From an uncultured Mycoplasmatota bacterium (lineage in GTDB: Bacteria; Bacillota_I; Bacilli_A; RF39; UBA660): 35,050 bases of DNA. Each line of letters starts with the position of its first letter. Positions within the stretch are counted from its first letter, which is position 1. The position numbers and the translations under genes were made by a program. This document shows positions 1 through 7,669 of this stretch, piece after piece. The stretch lies in contig URVV01000012.1 in NCBI GenBank assembly GCA_900551455.1, positions 1 through 35,050 on the forward strand, in the 5' to 3' direction. The notes beneath the pieces are model-generated. The model did not search any database, had not been told where the DNA came from, and saw only the letters and a list, made by a program, of their open reading frames with translations.

Positions 1-9
1 TAAAATTAA

Positions 10-44
10 AGGACTGTCACCTGTAAATTACAGGTTACAATCCT
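10..44. repeat. Long imperfect inverted repeat
   Basis: Two 17-nt arms around a single A pair as AGGA, TGT and ACCTGTAA against TTACAGGT, ACA and TCCT, with one mismatch between each block. No T-tract follows, so this is not an ordinary terminator. It could be an operator, a mobile-element end or an RNA hairpin belonging to a gene left of the window. Positions 45-162 hold no gene that I can support. Confidence 0.45.
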
Positions 45-162
45 CTAATTAGAAAATATTTATAAACTATCCAAATTTTGGGGTTCAGTTCAATGTGTCT
101 ACTTTTACTTTATCACTTCAATCACTTTTTATGTGTCCTCTTTTATATTACAACTTCAATAC

Positions 163-1008
163 TTATTCTTCATTTTTTAACTCTTTAAAATATACTACTC
201 CACATATAATTGATGATAATCCAATAACCCATACCATAAATATTGCTATAGAACCAGTCTGTGGATTTACAATTCTACAATTAGCTATATCTTTTATTTC
301 TTCTTTCAACACACAATTATTACTAGGAGCATTATCAGTCCAATAAAATTCTCCATCGCAAACATAACAATTATCTTTTTTAACTTCTGGTGCCTTACAA
401 TAACTCTCACTAGTTATATTATCTTGCTTTTGACAGCTTGATCCTGGATTATTTGTCCAAGTATATTTTCCATCACATATATAACATGCATTCCCTGGCG
501 GTGTAACCTTACATTTATCTTTTTCCGTAATATCTGCAACTACAACACACGTTTTAGAGTCTACATTAGTTCTAGGAAAACCATATTCTGGATGATTTGG
601 TGTTGCATCTCCTCCACCACCAATTTGCCAAAAATATTGTTCACCACATTTAAAGCATTTAGGTACATATGTCCAATTAAGATAAGATTTTCCCGCAACA
701 CAATGTAAATCCATATCATTAGTTATTATTAAATTTAAAATTTCATCATTAGTTATCTTATTTCTACCACTTTGCCATTCACGACATAATTTATCAAAAT
801 TTACTGAAGTAGCTCCATAACATGTACTTCTATCTAACTTTCCCCCTGCTCCAGTATAACAAATTTGTAAAATCTCATTTCTCTCAAACCTATTGAAAGT
901 TATCATATACCTTCCATCAGTAGCACTATATGTATTTCTAATTCCAAGAAAAACAAGCACTGCTACAAAAAGCAAACCAACTATTAAAAATATTTTATTT
1001 CTTTTCAT
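163..1008 (-). CDS. Cysteine-module surface protein with NPQTG sorting signal
   Basis: I do not recognise the family. The protein (281 aa) has an N-terminal membrane segment (about residues 6-23), an extracellular cysteine-rich body, and a C-terminal NPQTG (248-252) followed by a hydrophobic stretch (254-274) and a short charged tail. That is the layout of a sortase sorting signal of the NPxTG type. The body carries three related modules starting at CFKC (118), CYIC (175) and CYVC (214). The last two share the pattern CYxCDGxxxWTxN and are 39 residues apart, so they are probably disulfide-knit repeats. I chose the ATG at 1008 because a TAGGAG lies 8 nt before it. The in-frame ATG at 1026 has no such site. 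No sortase gene is in the window. The role is unknown; surface binding is an inference. Confidence 0.8.
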   Translation of the reverse strand: MKRNKIFLIVGLLFVAVLVFLGIRNTYSATDGRYMITFNRFERNEILQICYTGAGGKLDRSTCYGATSVNFDKLCREWQSGRNKITNDEILNLIITNDMDLHCVAGKSYLNWTYVPKCFKCGEQYFWQIGGGGDATPNHPEYGFPRTNVDSKTCVVVADITEKDKCKVTPPGNACYICDGKYTWTNNPGSSCQKQDNITSESYCKAPEVKKDNCYVCDGEFYWTDNAPSNNCVLKEEIKDIANCRIVNPQTGSIAIFMVWVIGLSSIICGVVYFKELKNEE

Positions 1009-1080
1009 CCATACCACTCCTACCATAAGTACATAATATCATATTACTATAAAAATGTAAACTTTTTATTTATAATTTTT

Positions 1081-1245
1081 TTATTCATCTTTTTCACAAT
1101 AGTTAATTGCTATTTCAATAACTTTATCAACAAGCATCCTATTTTTACTTATTTGCCCTACACAATTATCCCCTAATATTAATTTAATATTATTAATTGC
1201 CAATTGTACATATTTTTCTTCTATTTCAAATAATTTAAAATAATA
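1081..1245 (-). pseudogene. Unidentified gene fragment (3' end)
   Basis: A 54-codon open frame without a start codon, closed upstream by TGA, ends in ...INYCEKDE and a TAA. Its composition (FEIEEKYVQLAINNIKLIL...) is typical of a soluble helical protein, not random AT-rich sequence. I cannot name the parent family. It lies in a 1009-1553 strip of debris between two intact genes. Confidence 0.35.
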
Positions 1246-1263
1246 TCACCAACAAAATATAAA

Positions 1264-1356
1264 TTACTTCTCAAATAAAAAATCTGCGTACTGGCTTTTT
1301 ATAAATGATAAAATTAAACCTAGAATTAAAATAATCAATATTATGTATTACTTCAT
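1264..1356 (-). pseudogene. Small membrane peptide gene with in-frame TAA
   Basis: An ATG at 1356 preceded by AAGGTGG reads Met-Lys, then TAA, then in the same frame YIILIILILGLILSF and a short polar tail ending ...QYADFLFEK at a second TAA. One base change would restore a roughly 30-residue single-span membrane peptide. It is either dead or a chance open frame. Confidence 0.3.
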
Positions 1357-1388
1357 ATAATCTTCCACCTTATAATCATTATTTTTCT

Positions 1389-1466
1389 TTATTTTCTTTC
1401 TAAAACACAAACTGTCTCCACATGTGTTGTATGTAGATTGTAGCTAGTTGCATTTTTATATATTTG
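1389..1466 (-). pseudogene. 3'-terminal fragment of rlmD/rumA-like methyltransferase
   Basis: Twenty-five codons end in HVETVCVLERK-stop and are closed upstream by TAA, with no start. The HVExV(C)xL segment is the conserved C-terminal end of TrmA/RlmD (RumA) 23S rRNA uracil-5-methyltransferases. Nothing else of the gene is present. The 3' end of rumA is a known chromosomal target of integrative elements, so the fragment may be one half of an attachment site. It may equally be plain gene decay. Confidence 0.55.
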
Positions 1467-1553
1467 TTATTTATTTGCATTAAATTACACGCAATCTCTA
1501 AGGTACTATATATGTAATTGGTATGTCCTTTATATATATAAATTGTAATTTGA

Positions 1554-2114
1554 TTAACAATGACCACCATTATCTTCAAAATATGATTCGATATATTTTA
1601 CTAAAATTTTAGCTTTGTTAAATTGTTTATCTTTAACAACTTTTATAATATAATCACTACCACTTGCATCAATAATACTATCATCTTTATCATATTCTAT
1701 TAGATAAGTATACTTTTCTTTATTTAGTTGACAACTAAGAAGAACAGTTTGATTTTCTTTTATAGTCATAGAATATTTTTTAGCACCAAACATAATATTT
1801 ATGAAAATAATAATAGCAAAGCCAACAATAAAAATTATTTCCAAAACTTTTAGTATTTTGATTATTAACCCAGTAAGTTTTTCAGTGTTACTAACTTTTT
1901 CAACTAGCACCGGTTTAATATCATTATTTAATAATTCATCAATGCTAACATTTAATGCTTTAGATAATAATTTTAACTGTTCAGGATTTGGTGAAGTTTC
2001 GCCAAGCTCCCAATTTGATATTGTTTGTCTAGTAACATCAACTTTTTCTGCTAATTGTTCTTGTGAAAGTTTACAATCTTTTCTTAATTTTAAAATATTA
2101 TTTCCTAATTTCAT
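1554..2114 (-). CDS. Membrane-anchored XRE-type HTH regulator
   Basis: The 186-aa protein opens with an HTH_3 DNA-binding domain (residues 1-62). Recognisable parts are LSQEQLAEKVDVTRQTISNW and the stretch ending ...LNVSIDELL. A linker and one transmembrane segment (about 80-105) follow, then a roughly 75-residue tail that should lie outside the cell or as a periphery domain. The architecture suggests a repressor or activator that answers to an envelope signal; the signal is unknown. The start at 2114 is fixed by AAAGGAGAGATAAA before ATG. Upstream, 2172-2194 holds a 7-bp inverted repeat that could be its operator. Confidence 0.85.
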   Translation of the reverse strand: MKLGNNILKLRKDCKLSQEQLAEKVDVTRQTISNWELGETSPNPEQLKLLSKALNVSIDELLNNDIKPVLVEKVSNTEKLTGLIIKILKVLEIIFIVGFAIIIFINIMFGAKKYSMTIKENQTVLLSCQLNKEKYTYLIEYDKDDSIIDASGSDYIIKVVKDKQFNKAKILVKYIESYFEDNGGHC

Positions 2115-2171
2115 TTTATCTCTCCTTTCACTTACAATTATATATGAGTTGATATTTGCAATCTACCAAAT

Positions 2172-2194
2172 GTCTTTGGAAGTTTGTCAAAGAC
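2172..2194. promoter_or_regulatory. Candidate operator upstream of HTH gene
   Basis: GTCTTTG and CAAAGAC form a perfect 7-bp inverted repeat with a 9-nt spacer, about 60 nt before the start of the XRE-type gene. Autoregulation through it is an inference. Confidence 0.3.
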
Positions 2195-2221
2195 TTTTAA
2201 CAATTATAATACAAATAACTA

Positions 2222-2371
2222 TTATTCTACATCGCAAGACCAAAGTCCATGTTTATTACAATATGCATATAATTTTGAACCTTTTATATATTTAAAAGTA
2301 CATTCTGCATTTTGCTCTGGTAATAATCTAACTTTGCAAATATCTTTATCATTAACATTTATTAAATATTT
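2222..2371 (-). pseudogene. Cys-containing gene fragment downstream of VanZ-like gene
   Basis: An open frame of 49 codons without ATG, GTG or TTG at a useful place overlaps the last codons of the VanZ-like gene in another frame. It reads ...DKDICKVRLLPEQNAECTF and later AYCNKHGLWSCDVE-stop. The regular Cys and aromatic pattern looks like the C-terminal end of a real protein. The parent family is not recognised. Confidence 0.35.
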
Positions 2372-2951
2372 TTAGTTTTTTTATTAATTTCACTAGGTAG
2401 TATCCTATGACAATTCCTAAAAAGTTCATTACTAAATCATCTATATCAAAACTTCTGCCAACTACTAATTGCAGAACTTCAATAGCAAGTGGTATTAAAA
2501 CAGCATATTTAAATATATTCTTTTTGTTAACATTTTCCAAGCATAATGACAATAATATTCCCATAGGAATAAACATTAAGAAGTTTCCTACTATCATTAC
2601 TTTTCCCCAACTGTCTAGAGTATACTCTCCAATAATTATTTTATATATTGTTGGAATAAAATTATATGAAAAATCAAATATTCCTGCAAACGGATTTTCA
2701 TTAAAATTATAAAATATATTATACCAAATGATATTCCAAAAGTTTATAGGAACTAATACTAAATTAAATAATCCAACAATATAACATATAAATATTAAAT
2801 ACAAAATTTCCCTTTTATAATTAATATCACTATTATTTTTCTTTAGTTTTAAAAATCTAAATATTATATACAATATCCCTACTAATAAAGTAATTGGTAT
2901 AACTTGTATAAACTGATTTATTACTGAATTTCCTGTGAATATTTCTCTCAT
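2352..2951 (-). CDS. VanZ-like membrane protein
   Basis: The 199-aa polytopic protein shows the VanZ-family signature: NFLMFIPMGILL, then EVLQLVVGRSFDIDDLVMNF and a final transmembrane helix. About five membrane spans are visible. VanZ itself gives low-level teicoplanin resistance, but most family members stand alone, have no glycopeptide-resistance cluster and are uncharacterised. There is no van cluster here. The start overlaps the stop of the upstream membrane gene (ATGA), so the two are translationally coupled. Confidence 0.85.
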   Translation of the reverse strand: MREIFTGNSVINQFIQVIPITLLVGILYIIFRFLKLKKNNSDINYKREILYLIFICYIVGLFNLVLVPINFWNIIWYNIFYNFNENPFAGIFDFSYNFIPTIYKIIIGEYTLDSWGKVMIVGNFLMFIPMGILLSLCLENVNKKNIFKYAVLIPLAIEVLQLVVGRSFDIDDLVMNFLGIVIGYYLVKLIKKLKIFNKC

Positions 2952-3553
2952 ATATCCTCCTTTTTAATATTTTTATTAAATACACACCTCATCAAAAATA
3001 TTATATATAATATAAGAGATATAAGGTCAGTAATAGCAGAAAATAATTTCATTTGTTTAGTAAATACCGAAATAAACAATATTGTTGTTTCAATTAATAT
3101 AAATATAGCTGGCATAACACATAATATTTTACTATATATTTTATTTTTTCTACCACTATAAAGTATTGCCCCTAAAGCTCCACATATTACTGCTGGTATA
3201 ATACTATATAATAACCATCCATTAATACTATTAATTGGTATTTCCATTAATGAATCAAATGGAGTATACGAATTAAAATACATTTTAATTGATTGATATA
3301 TTGTAGTAATTAGAAATATCATAAATACATACATTAAAGTATTAATAATTGCTGTTTTTCTTTTTTCGCTTAGCAAAACCATAAGAGATGTTGTAAACAT
3401 CCAAAACCCATAAGTACTAGAACTCCAGTAAGAAAAAGACCACAAATTATTATTAGGAAGCATTAAACATATTATTAAGGAAAGTCCCGCAAGTACACTT
3501 AATAAAAATACTAATAAATATGATTTAATATTATCCTTAAAAACCACTTTCAT
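2948..3553 (-). CDS. Six-span membrane protein, operon partner of VanZ-like protein
   Basis: About 201 aa with six hydrophobic segments and almost no soluble part. Between spans 2 and 3 it carries a polar turn reading LSEKRKTAI. The next gene upstream has the same layout (LSKTRKLF at the equivalent place), so the two look like distant paralogues; DUF6518-type proteins have a similar organisation. I prefer the ATG at 3553 because AAGGA lies 10 nt before it. The ATG at 3562 sits almost on top of that site. Function unknown. Confidence 0.7.
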   Translation of the reverse strand: MKVVFKDNIKSYLLVFLLSVLAGLSLIICLMLPNNNLWSFSYWSSSTYGFWMFTTSLMVLLSEKRKTAIINTLMYVFMIFLITTIYQSIKMYFNSYTPFDSLMEIPINSINGWLLYSIIPAVICGALGAILYSGRKNKIYSKILCVMPAIFILIETTILFISVFTKQMKLFSAITDLISLILYIIFLMRCVFNKNIKKEDI

Positions 3554-4076
3554 TATTTTCATTTCCTTCTCTATTTTTTTTATTTGATTCTTTATTTATT
3601 ATTATATAACCAATTATGGATAAAATTATTTCTATTATAAATGTTCCGTTCCCAAAACCATATAATTTTATACCATCATATATAATTAATACAATAGAGC
3701 CAATAATAAATAGACATCTAAATAATTTTGTATTTCTCACTTTGTAAAATATATTTCCAATTATTGCTGTTATAAATAACATTATAATCCAAAACCATAC
3801 TATTTTTGAATAATAATAACCTATTACATACTTTGAATATAAATAGTATGATACAAGCATTGATCCCATAAATGATAAGTAATATAAATTAAATAACTTT
3901 CTTGTTTTTGATAAACATAAAATCAAAGTAGCAATGAAAAACCAAAAGAATATACCAGAAGATAATATTCCAAAATAATGAGAAAAAGTTTTACCTGATG
4001 TATCACTATATTTTGAAAAAATTCCTATTATAATCCCAAATATTATCATTGCAATTATTTTTAATTTGTCTTTCAT
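3537..4076 (-). CDS. Polytopic membrane protein
   Basis: The 179-aa protein has about six membrane spans and a polar Asn/Glu/Lys tail. The start is preceded by GGTAGGAG at good distance. Its 3' end overlaps the next gene, giving a tight run of this gene, the six-span protein and the VanZ-like protein. A short gap (35 nt) separates it from the SDR gene upstream, so one transcript is likely. Function unknown; see the neighbour for the likely common ancestry. Confidence 0.7.
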   Translation of the reverse strand: MKDKLKIIAMIIFGIIIGIFSKYSDTSGKTFSHYFGILSSGIFFWFFIATLILCLSKTRKLFNLYYLSFMGSMLVSYYLYSKYVIGYYYSKIVWFWIIMLFITAIIGNIFYKVRNTKLFRCLFIIGSIVLIIYDGIKLYGFGNGTFIIEIILSIIGYIIINKESNKKNREGNENNESGF

Positions 4077-4111
4077 ATCATTCTCCTACCAATTACAGGA
4101 ATATCCTTATT

Positions 4112-5140
4112 TTATAAATTATTATTACTTTTTATTTCATTAACTAAATCTTTAATTGTATATTTAATATTTCTTGTTTGATAATCTAAATCCTTTTTCG
4201 CTTTAGCATTTGTAAAGTTAGCATTGGCCTTTAATGTATACAATGAATATTTAGTAAATAATGGTGTTTTTTTTCTAAGTCTATAATATAGTTCAAATAA
4301 AGGAGCAATATTTTTAACCATATTTATTGAAACAACTTTTGTTATTGGTCTTATAGCACCATACTCACATATCAAATCAGCTATTTTTTTAATGGTTACA
4401 TATTCGCCTGATAAAATATATCCTTCTCCTTTTTTTCCTTTAATACAAGCATTAATAATACCTTTAGCAACATCTCTTACATCGACAAAGTCATATCCAC
4501 CTTCAGTTACCGAAGGAACTTTTTCATTTAAGATATTTTTTATTAAAACTGTCATATTAGTATTGGTAAAATCATTTACCCCTAGAAGTCCTGATGGAAA
4601 GACAACACAAGCATTTAAATTATTGTTTTTAACTTCATTAAACACATACTTTGTCGTCTCAGCTTTAGTCTTTGCATATAAACCAACAATTTTATCCGGA
4701 TCAAAACTTGCATTTTCATCCATTACCTCATGATTTGGTTTTTCTTCTATTGCATGTACACTACTAACATAAATTAGTTTAGCTTTTATTTCTTTGGTTT
4801 TTTGAATGATGTTTTTAGTTCCTTGTACATTAACTTGATATACTCTTTCATTATATTTGCTATCAAGGTATACTATTGAAGCACAATGAATAACATAAAT
4901 ATTCGTTTTTTCTTTAATCTTTTGATCTATATTAAATATATCTTCCATTGTTTCTAGTTTCGTTACATCACCATAGAATTTTTTGCATTTAAGCCCTTTT
5001 AGAGCATCTGTTTTATCATTAGGTAGAATTAATGCTCTTATTTCGTTCTTATTATCTTTTTCAAGTAATCTTACAATATTGTTTCCAAGAAAGCCATTAG
5101 CTCCCGTTATTATATAAATATTCTTCATATAGTTCACCAT
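4112..5140 (-). CDS. NAD(P)-dependent extended SDR (epimerase/dehydratase type)
   Basis: A soluble 342-aa oxidoreductase. The N-terminus has the Rossmann motif GANGFLG (13-19). The catalytic set is Ser126/127 and Tyr155-x3-Lys159 (YAKTK), and the C-terminal half is substrate-specific. The length and the SSVHA...YAKTKAE layout match the NAD-dependent epimerase/dehydratase and dihydroflavonol-reductase-like branch. The substrate cannot be read from sequence; sugar nucleotides or small ketones are possible. TAAGGAAATA precedes ATG 5140. An internal ATG at 5128 has a poorer site. The gene begins 7 nt after the truncated NDK gene and shares its transcript. Confidence 0.88.
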   Translation of the reverse strand: MVNYMKNIYIITGANGFLGNNIVRLLEKDNKNEIRALILPNDKTDALKGLKCKKFYGDVTKLETMEDIFNIDQKIKEKTNIYVIHCASIVYLDSKYNERVYQVNVQGTKNIIQKTKEIKAKLIYVSSVHAIEEKPNHEVMDENASFDPDKIVGLYAKTKAETTKYVFNEVKNNNLNACVVFPSGLLGVNDFTNTNMTVLIKNILNEKVPSVTEGGYDFVDVRDVAKGIINACIKGKKGEGYILSGEYVTIKKIADLICEYGAIRPITKVVSINMVKNIAPLFELYYRLRKKTPLFTKYSLYTLKANANFTNAKAKKDLDYQTRNIKYTIKDLVNEIKSNNNL

Positions 5141-5147
5141 TATTTCC

Positions 5148-5456
5148 TTATAAAATTTTCTGGGCCTTGTTTACATTTAGGACACACAAATTTCTAAAAC
5201 TTTCAACTATGTTATCTCCTTCTAAAAGTAAAATTGCTACTTTATCAGAAGTCATATAGTCAACAAGCTCTGGTAATAATGGTTTATCTATCAAATGAGC
5301 ATAATGTTCTTTTAAGACTTCTTTATCCAAATATTTCAGGCAAAAATCTTTAATAGTAAATCTTTCATTATAAATGGCCTCTATGATTTCATCTAAATAC
5401 GCCATTCCATCTGGCTTTACAATAGCAAGTGTCCTTTCTTTATTCTTTGTTTTCAT
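5148..5456 (-). pseudogene. ndk: Nucleoside diphosphate kinase, C-terminally truncated
   Basis: ERTLAIVKPDG at the N-terminus and the ...HYAHLIDKPLLPELVDYM...SDKVAILLLEGDN stretch are unmistakable NDK. A family member has about 140-150 residues and its catalytic His lies in NVxHGSDS near residue 115-120. This protein stops at 102 aa (...NVNKAQKIL) before that motif, so it cannot act as a normal phosphohistidine NDK. No continuation is seen in other frames. The 5' end is healthy, with a strong GGAAGGAGG. It is either a recent 3' deletion or a domain retained for another job. Confidence 0.75.
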
Positions 5457-5506
5457 TCAAACCTCCTTCCAACCATATTTGGTTTTAAAACTATTAATTA
5501 TTTAAT

Positions 5507-5896
5507 CTAGTTTCCTTTTTCATCAAACCCAATATTATATTTATCAATTAATCTTTTATTTAAACCTTTGTTAACATTGGCTTTTTTAAATGCTTCTACA
5601 ACTAGGTCATCGGTCATATTTATACCATATTGCCATCCAACAATTTTAAGATCAAATAAATCCATTACAATTGCTAAATAAGTCCACCCTGTCTCTTTAG
5701 TATAAATATAAGTTATATCTCCAACCCATTTCTGACTAGGTTTTTCTGCAAAAAAGTCTTGTTCTAAAAGGTTTGAATATTCTTTTGTATTATCTGTTTT
5801 TGAGTTTCCAGTATGATTAAATTTCTTAATGAAAATACTTCTTAATCCAAGAAATTTCATCCTTCTAGCAACTCTTTTTTAACTTACATTTATACC
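5507..5896 (-). pseudogene. IS3-family transposase OrfB fragment
   Basis: The readable part carries the rve (DDE) core start: QKWVGDITYIYT holds the first catalytic Asp and AIVMDLFDLKIVGW follows. Upstream in frame, GINVS, a TAA, then KRVARRMKFLGLRSI shows that the family's helical linker was present and is now cut by a stop codon. At the 3' end the HSDRGxQYxS motif with the second Asp and the later Glu are missing. Not functional. Confidence 0.8.
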
Positions 5897-5897
5897 T

Positions 5898-6194
5898 TTA
5901 TTTTATCTCCTGTTCTTTTGAGAATATGGCTACTGCTTTTTTTAAGATTTCATTTTCCAATTGAACCTGTTGTAATTCTTTTTTTAATTTTAATATTTCA
6001 TCATTACTAGTAGTTTCACCAGTAGATGTAGTTATAGTTCCATATTTTTTTCTCCATTGTGTGATACTTGTTCTAGTAAGTCCATATTCTCTAGCAATAT
6101 CACTCATTGTTTTATCCTTGTTTGTTTCGCAAAGATTAACAATCATTTTTTTGAATTCTTCATCATATTTTGCATATTCTTTTTTCATAGACAC
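5898..6194 (-). CDS. IS3-family transposase OrfA (HTH/leucine zipper)
   Basis: The 98-aa protein has a helix-turn-helix of the IS3/IS911 OrfA type (MSDIAREYGLTRTSITQWRK) followed by a coiled coil (LKKELQQVQLENEILKKAVA). It normally binds the element ends and is joined to OrfB by frameshifting. With OrfB broken it can at most act as a DNA-binding remnant. Confidence 0.8.
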   Translation of the reverse strand: MSMKKEYAKYDEEFKKMIVNLCETNKDKTMSDIAREYGLTRTSITQWRKKYGTITTSTGETTSNDEILKLKKELQQVQLENEILKKAVAIFSKEQEIK

Positions 6195-6272
6195 TTTCTC
6201 AGTTTCAAGTGATAATTATTATACCACTGCTTTCAAATTTTTTGTCTATATATCTATACTAACACCATTTTT

Positions 6273-6926
6273 TTAATTAACATTGATTTTAATTTTATTA
6301 TTAAACAATGACATAATAATTGCTCCAAAACTATTACCTAAAATCATAAATAACATTGATATTACAGATTTAAATGACCAAGATTTCGCCAATGAAATAT
6401 AGTACATATTAGCAATACTGTGTTCAAATCCACACAAAATAAATACAACTACACAAATAAATATAGATAAATATTTTATTATAGAATCTTCTCCTTTTTT
6501 AAAATTATTAACTGCTATATACATAAGAATTCCACAAAATACGGATAATATGAATATACTTAAATAATTATCACTAATTTTAATTATAACCATTTCTCTT
6601 GCTCTAATACTTATATTAGCAATTCTTGTATTTAGTATCAATAATGCTGTAATGATTGTTCCTAATAAATTACCTAACAAAGTAAATATAAGAGTTTTTA
6701 AATACCCTAATTTATTTTTTAATATATAACCTATCATTCCTGTATATAAATTCATTTTATAAACACATATTGTAAGAAGCCCTATTGCAAAAAGTATAGC
6801 TCCAACTACTTGGTTTGAAACACTTAAATAGATTGTTCCTCCAATTCCTATCATTATTCCAGCATATATTCCTTTTAATAAAATGCTTATACTCTCTTTT
6901 ATATTTTCTTTTCTAATTTTTATCAT
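6273..6926 (-). CDS. Formate/nitrite transporter (FNT) family channel
   Basis: A 217-aa membrane protein with six spans. Family hallmarks are the GIYAGIMIGIGG segment in the first span, GNLLGT in the middle, the gate segment CGFEHSIANM with the conserved His, and GNSFGA near the end. FNT channels pass small monocarboxylates (formate), nitrite or hydrosulfide. GGTGG precedes the start, 42 nt after nrdG and in the same direction. Formate is the electron donor of one subclass of NrdD, so a formate role beside nrdG is plausible but inferred. The substrate is not proven by sequence. Confidence 0.85.
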   Translation of the reverse strand: MIKIRKENIKESISILLKGIYAGIMIGIGGTIYLSVSNQVVGAILFAIGLLTICVYKMNLYTGMIGYILKNKLGYLKTLIFTLLGNLLGTIITALLILNTRIANISIRAREMVIIKISDNYLSIFILSVFCGILMYIAVNNFKKGEDSIIKYLSIFICVVVFILCGFEHSIANMYYISLAKSWSFKSVISMLFMILGNSFGAIIMSLFNNKIKINVN

Positions 6927-6968
6927 TATCCACCACCTTATATTTAAAATAAAAAGGTATGTTAGAAC

Positions 6969-7475
6969 CTATTTTTGAATCTCACACACCTTGTTTTCTA
7001 TTATACTTTTTTTAGAATCTATAATTCGTTGATTACTTGAACCTCTAAACGGAACATCATAACTTTTTAATTCTAGTATAAATGGTCCATCTACTAATAC
7101 TTCTATATTTAAAAGTAATTCTTTTAAATTTGTTTCTTTATTAGCTCTTATTAAAAGTTCTTCCATCTTGTAGCCGGTATAGCACCACACATTTAAACCT
7201 AAGTTTTGACAATATCTTGCAATTTCTAGACAAGCATCAATTTGGATTAATGGTTCTCCTCCTGATAGAGTTACTCCTGTTTGAAAGCTCACATTTCTTA
7301 TTTTCTCACAGACTTCCTTAACATCAACCAAAAACCCTTTTTCTACGTTCCATGTTTCTGGATTATGGCATCCTTTACAATGATGAGGACAACCTTGCAT
7401 CCATATAACAGTTCTTATCCCTTCTCCATCAACAATGCTTTCTTCAGTTAAGTTAGCAGCAAGTCTTATTTGCAT
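6969..7475 (-). CDS. nrdG: Anaerobic ribonucleotide reductase activating enzyme
   Basis: The 168-aa radical SAM enzyme generates the glycyl radical on NrdD under anaerobic conditions. The cluster-binding CxxxCxxC is C29, C33, C36 (CPHHCKGC), followed by TLSGGEPL and a shortened radical-SAM barrel of normal NrdG length. DGEGIRTVIWMQGC is the usual NrdG start. Its first 23 nt overlap the end of the small glycyl-radical ORF, so translation is likely coupled; no strong Shine-Dalgarno is visible of its own. All key residues are present although its partner NrdD is broken in this window. Confidence 0.93.
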   Translation of the reverse strand: MQIRLAANLTEESIVDGEGIRTVIWMQGCPHHCKGCHNPETWNVEKGFLVDVKEVCEKIRNVSFQTGVTLSGGEPLIQIDACLEIARYCQNLGLNVWCYTGYKMEELLIRANKETNLKELLLNIEVLVDGPFILELKSYDVPFRGSSNQRIIDSKKSIIENKVCEIQK

Positions 7476-7647
7476 ATTTTTTCTTATTTAAAATTCCATC
7501 AGTTGTATGCTTTACTCTGTCTCTTTCTTCAGCTTTTTTGCCATTATTAAATCTTTCAACAGTACCAACTAAATATCCTGTGATTCTTCTAATTCTATCA
7601 AAACCTACTCCGTCTCCAATTTTCTTTTCAGCTCTTTCTTCTTTCAT
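7453..7647 (-). CDS. Separate glycyl-radical domain of NrdD
   Basis: The 64-aa ORF reads ...FDRIRRITGYLVGT, then ERFNNGKKAEERDRVKH. This is the C-terminal glycyl-radical loop of class III ribonucleotide reductase; the Gly of RITGYLVG is the radical site. In usual NrdD this segment is fused behind the Cys4 zinc site. Here the large ORF ends in TAA directly after the second CxxC, and this ORF has its own AAAGGAGG 9 nt before its ATG. It is either a split subunit (comparable in idea to spare radical domains such as GrcA/YfiD) or a by-product of decay that happens to have a good site. The tail beyond DRVKH overlaps nrdG. Confidence 0.7.
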   Translation of the reverse strand: MKEERAEKKIGDGVGFDRIRRITGYLVGTVERFNNGKKAEERDRVKHTTDGILNKKKYANKTCC

Positions 7648-7669
7648 TTAAATATCCTCCTTTTTACTA

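Larger units (their letters stand above)
5507..6194 (-). mobile_element. IS3-family insertion sequence remnant
   Basis: OrfA (5898-6194) is complete. OrfB has lost its N-terminal third and everything after the first catalytic Asp region, and the end of OrfA now abuts the middle of OrfB. I could not find matching terminal inverted repeats or a target duplication. The element is therefore immobile as it stands. Confidence 0.75.

Noticed and set aside
1801..2295. Long plus-strand open frame opposite the HTH gene
   Set aside because: It mirrors a gene with a clear domain and ribosome site, and has no Shine-Dalgarno or family of its own. The same holds for other opposite-strand frames, such as those at 4392-4733, 13163-13504 and 19663-19956.
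2352..2951. Glycopeptide resistance by VanZ
   Set aside because: No other van genes; VanZ-like proteins are common and mostly unrelated to resistance.
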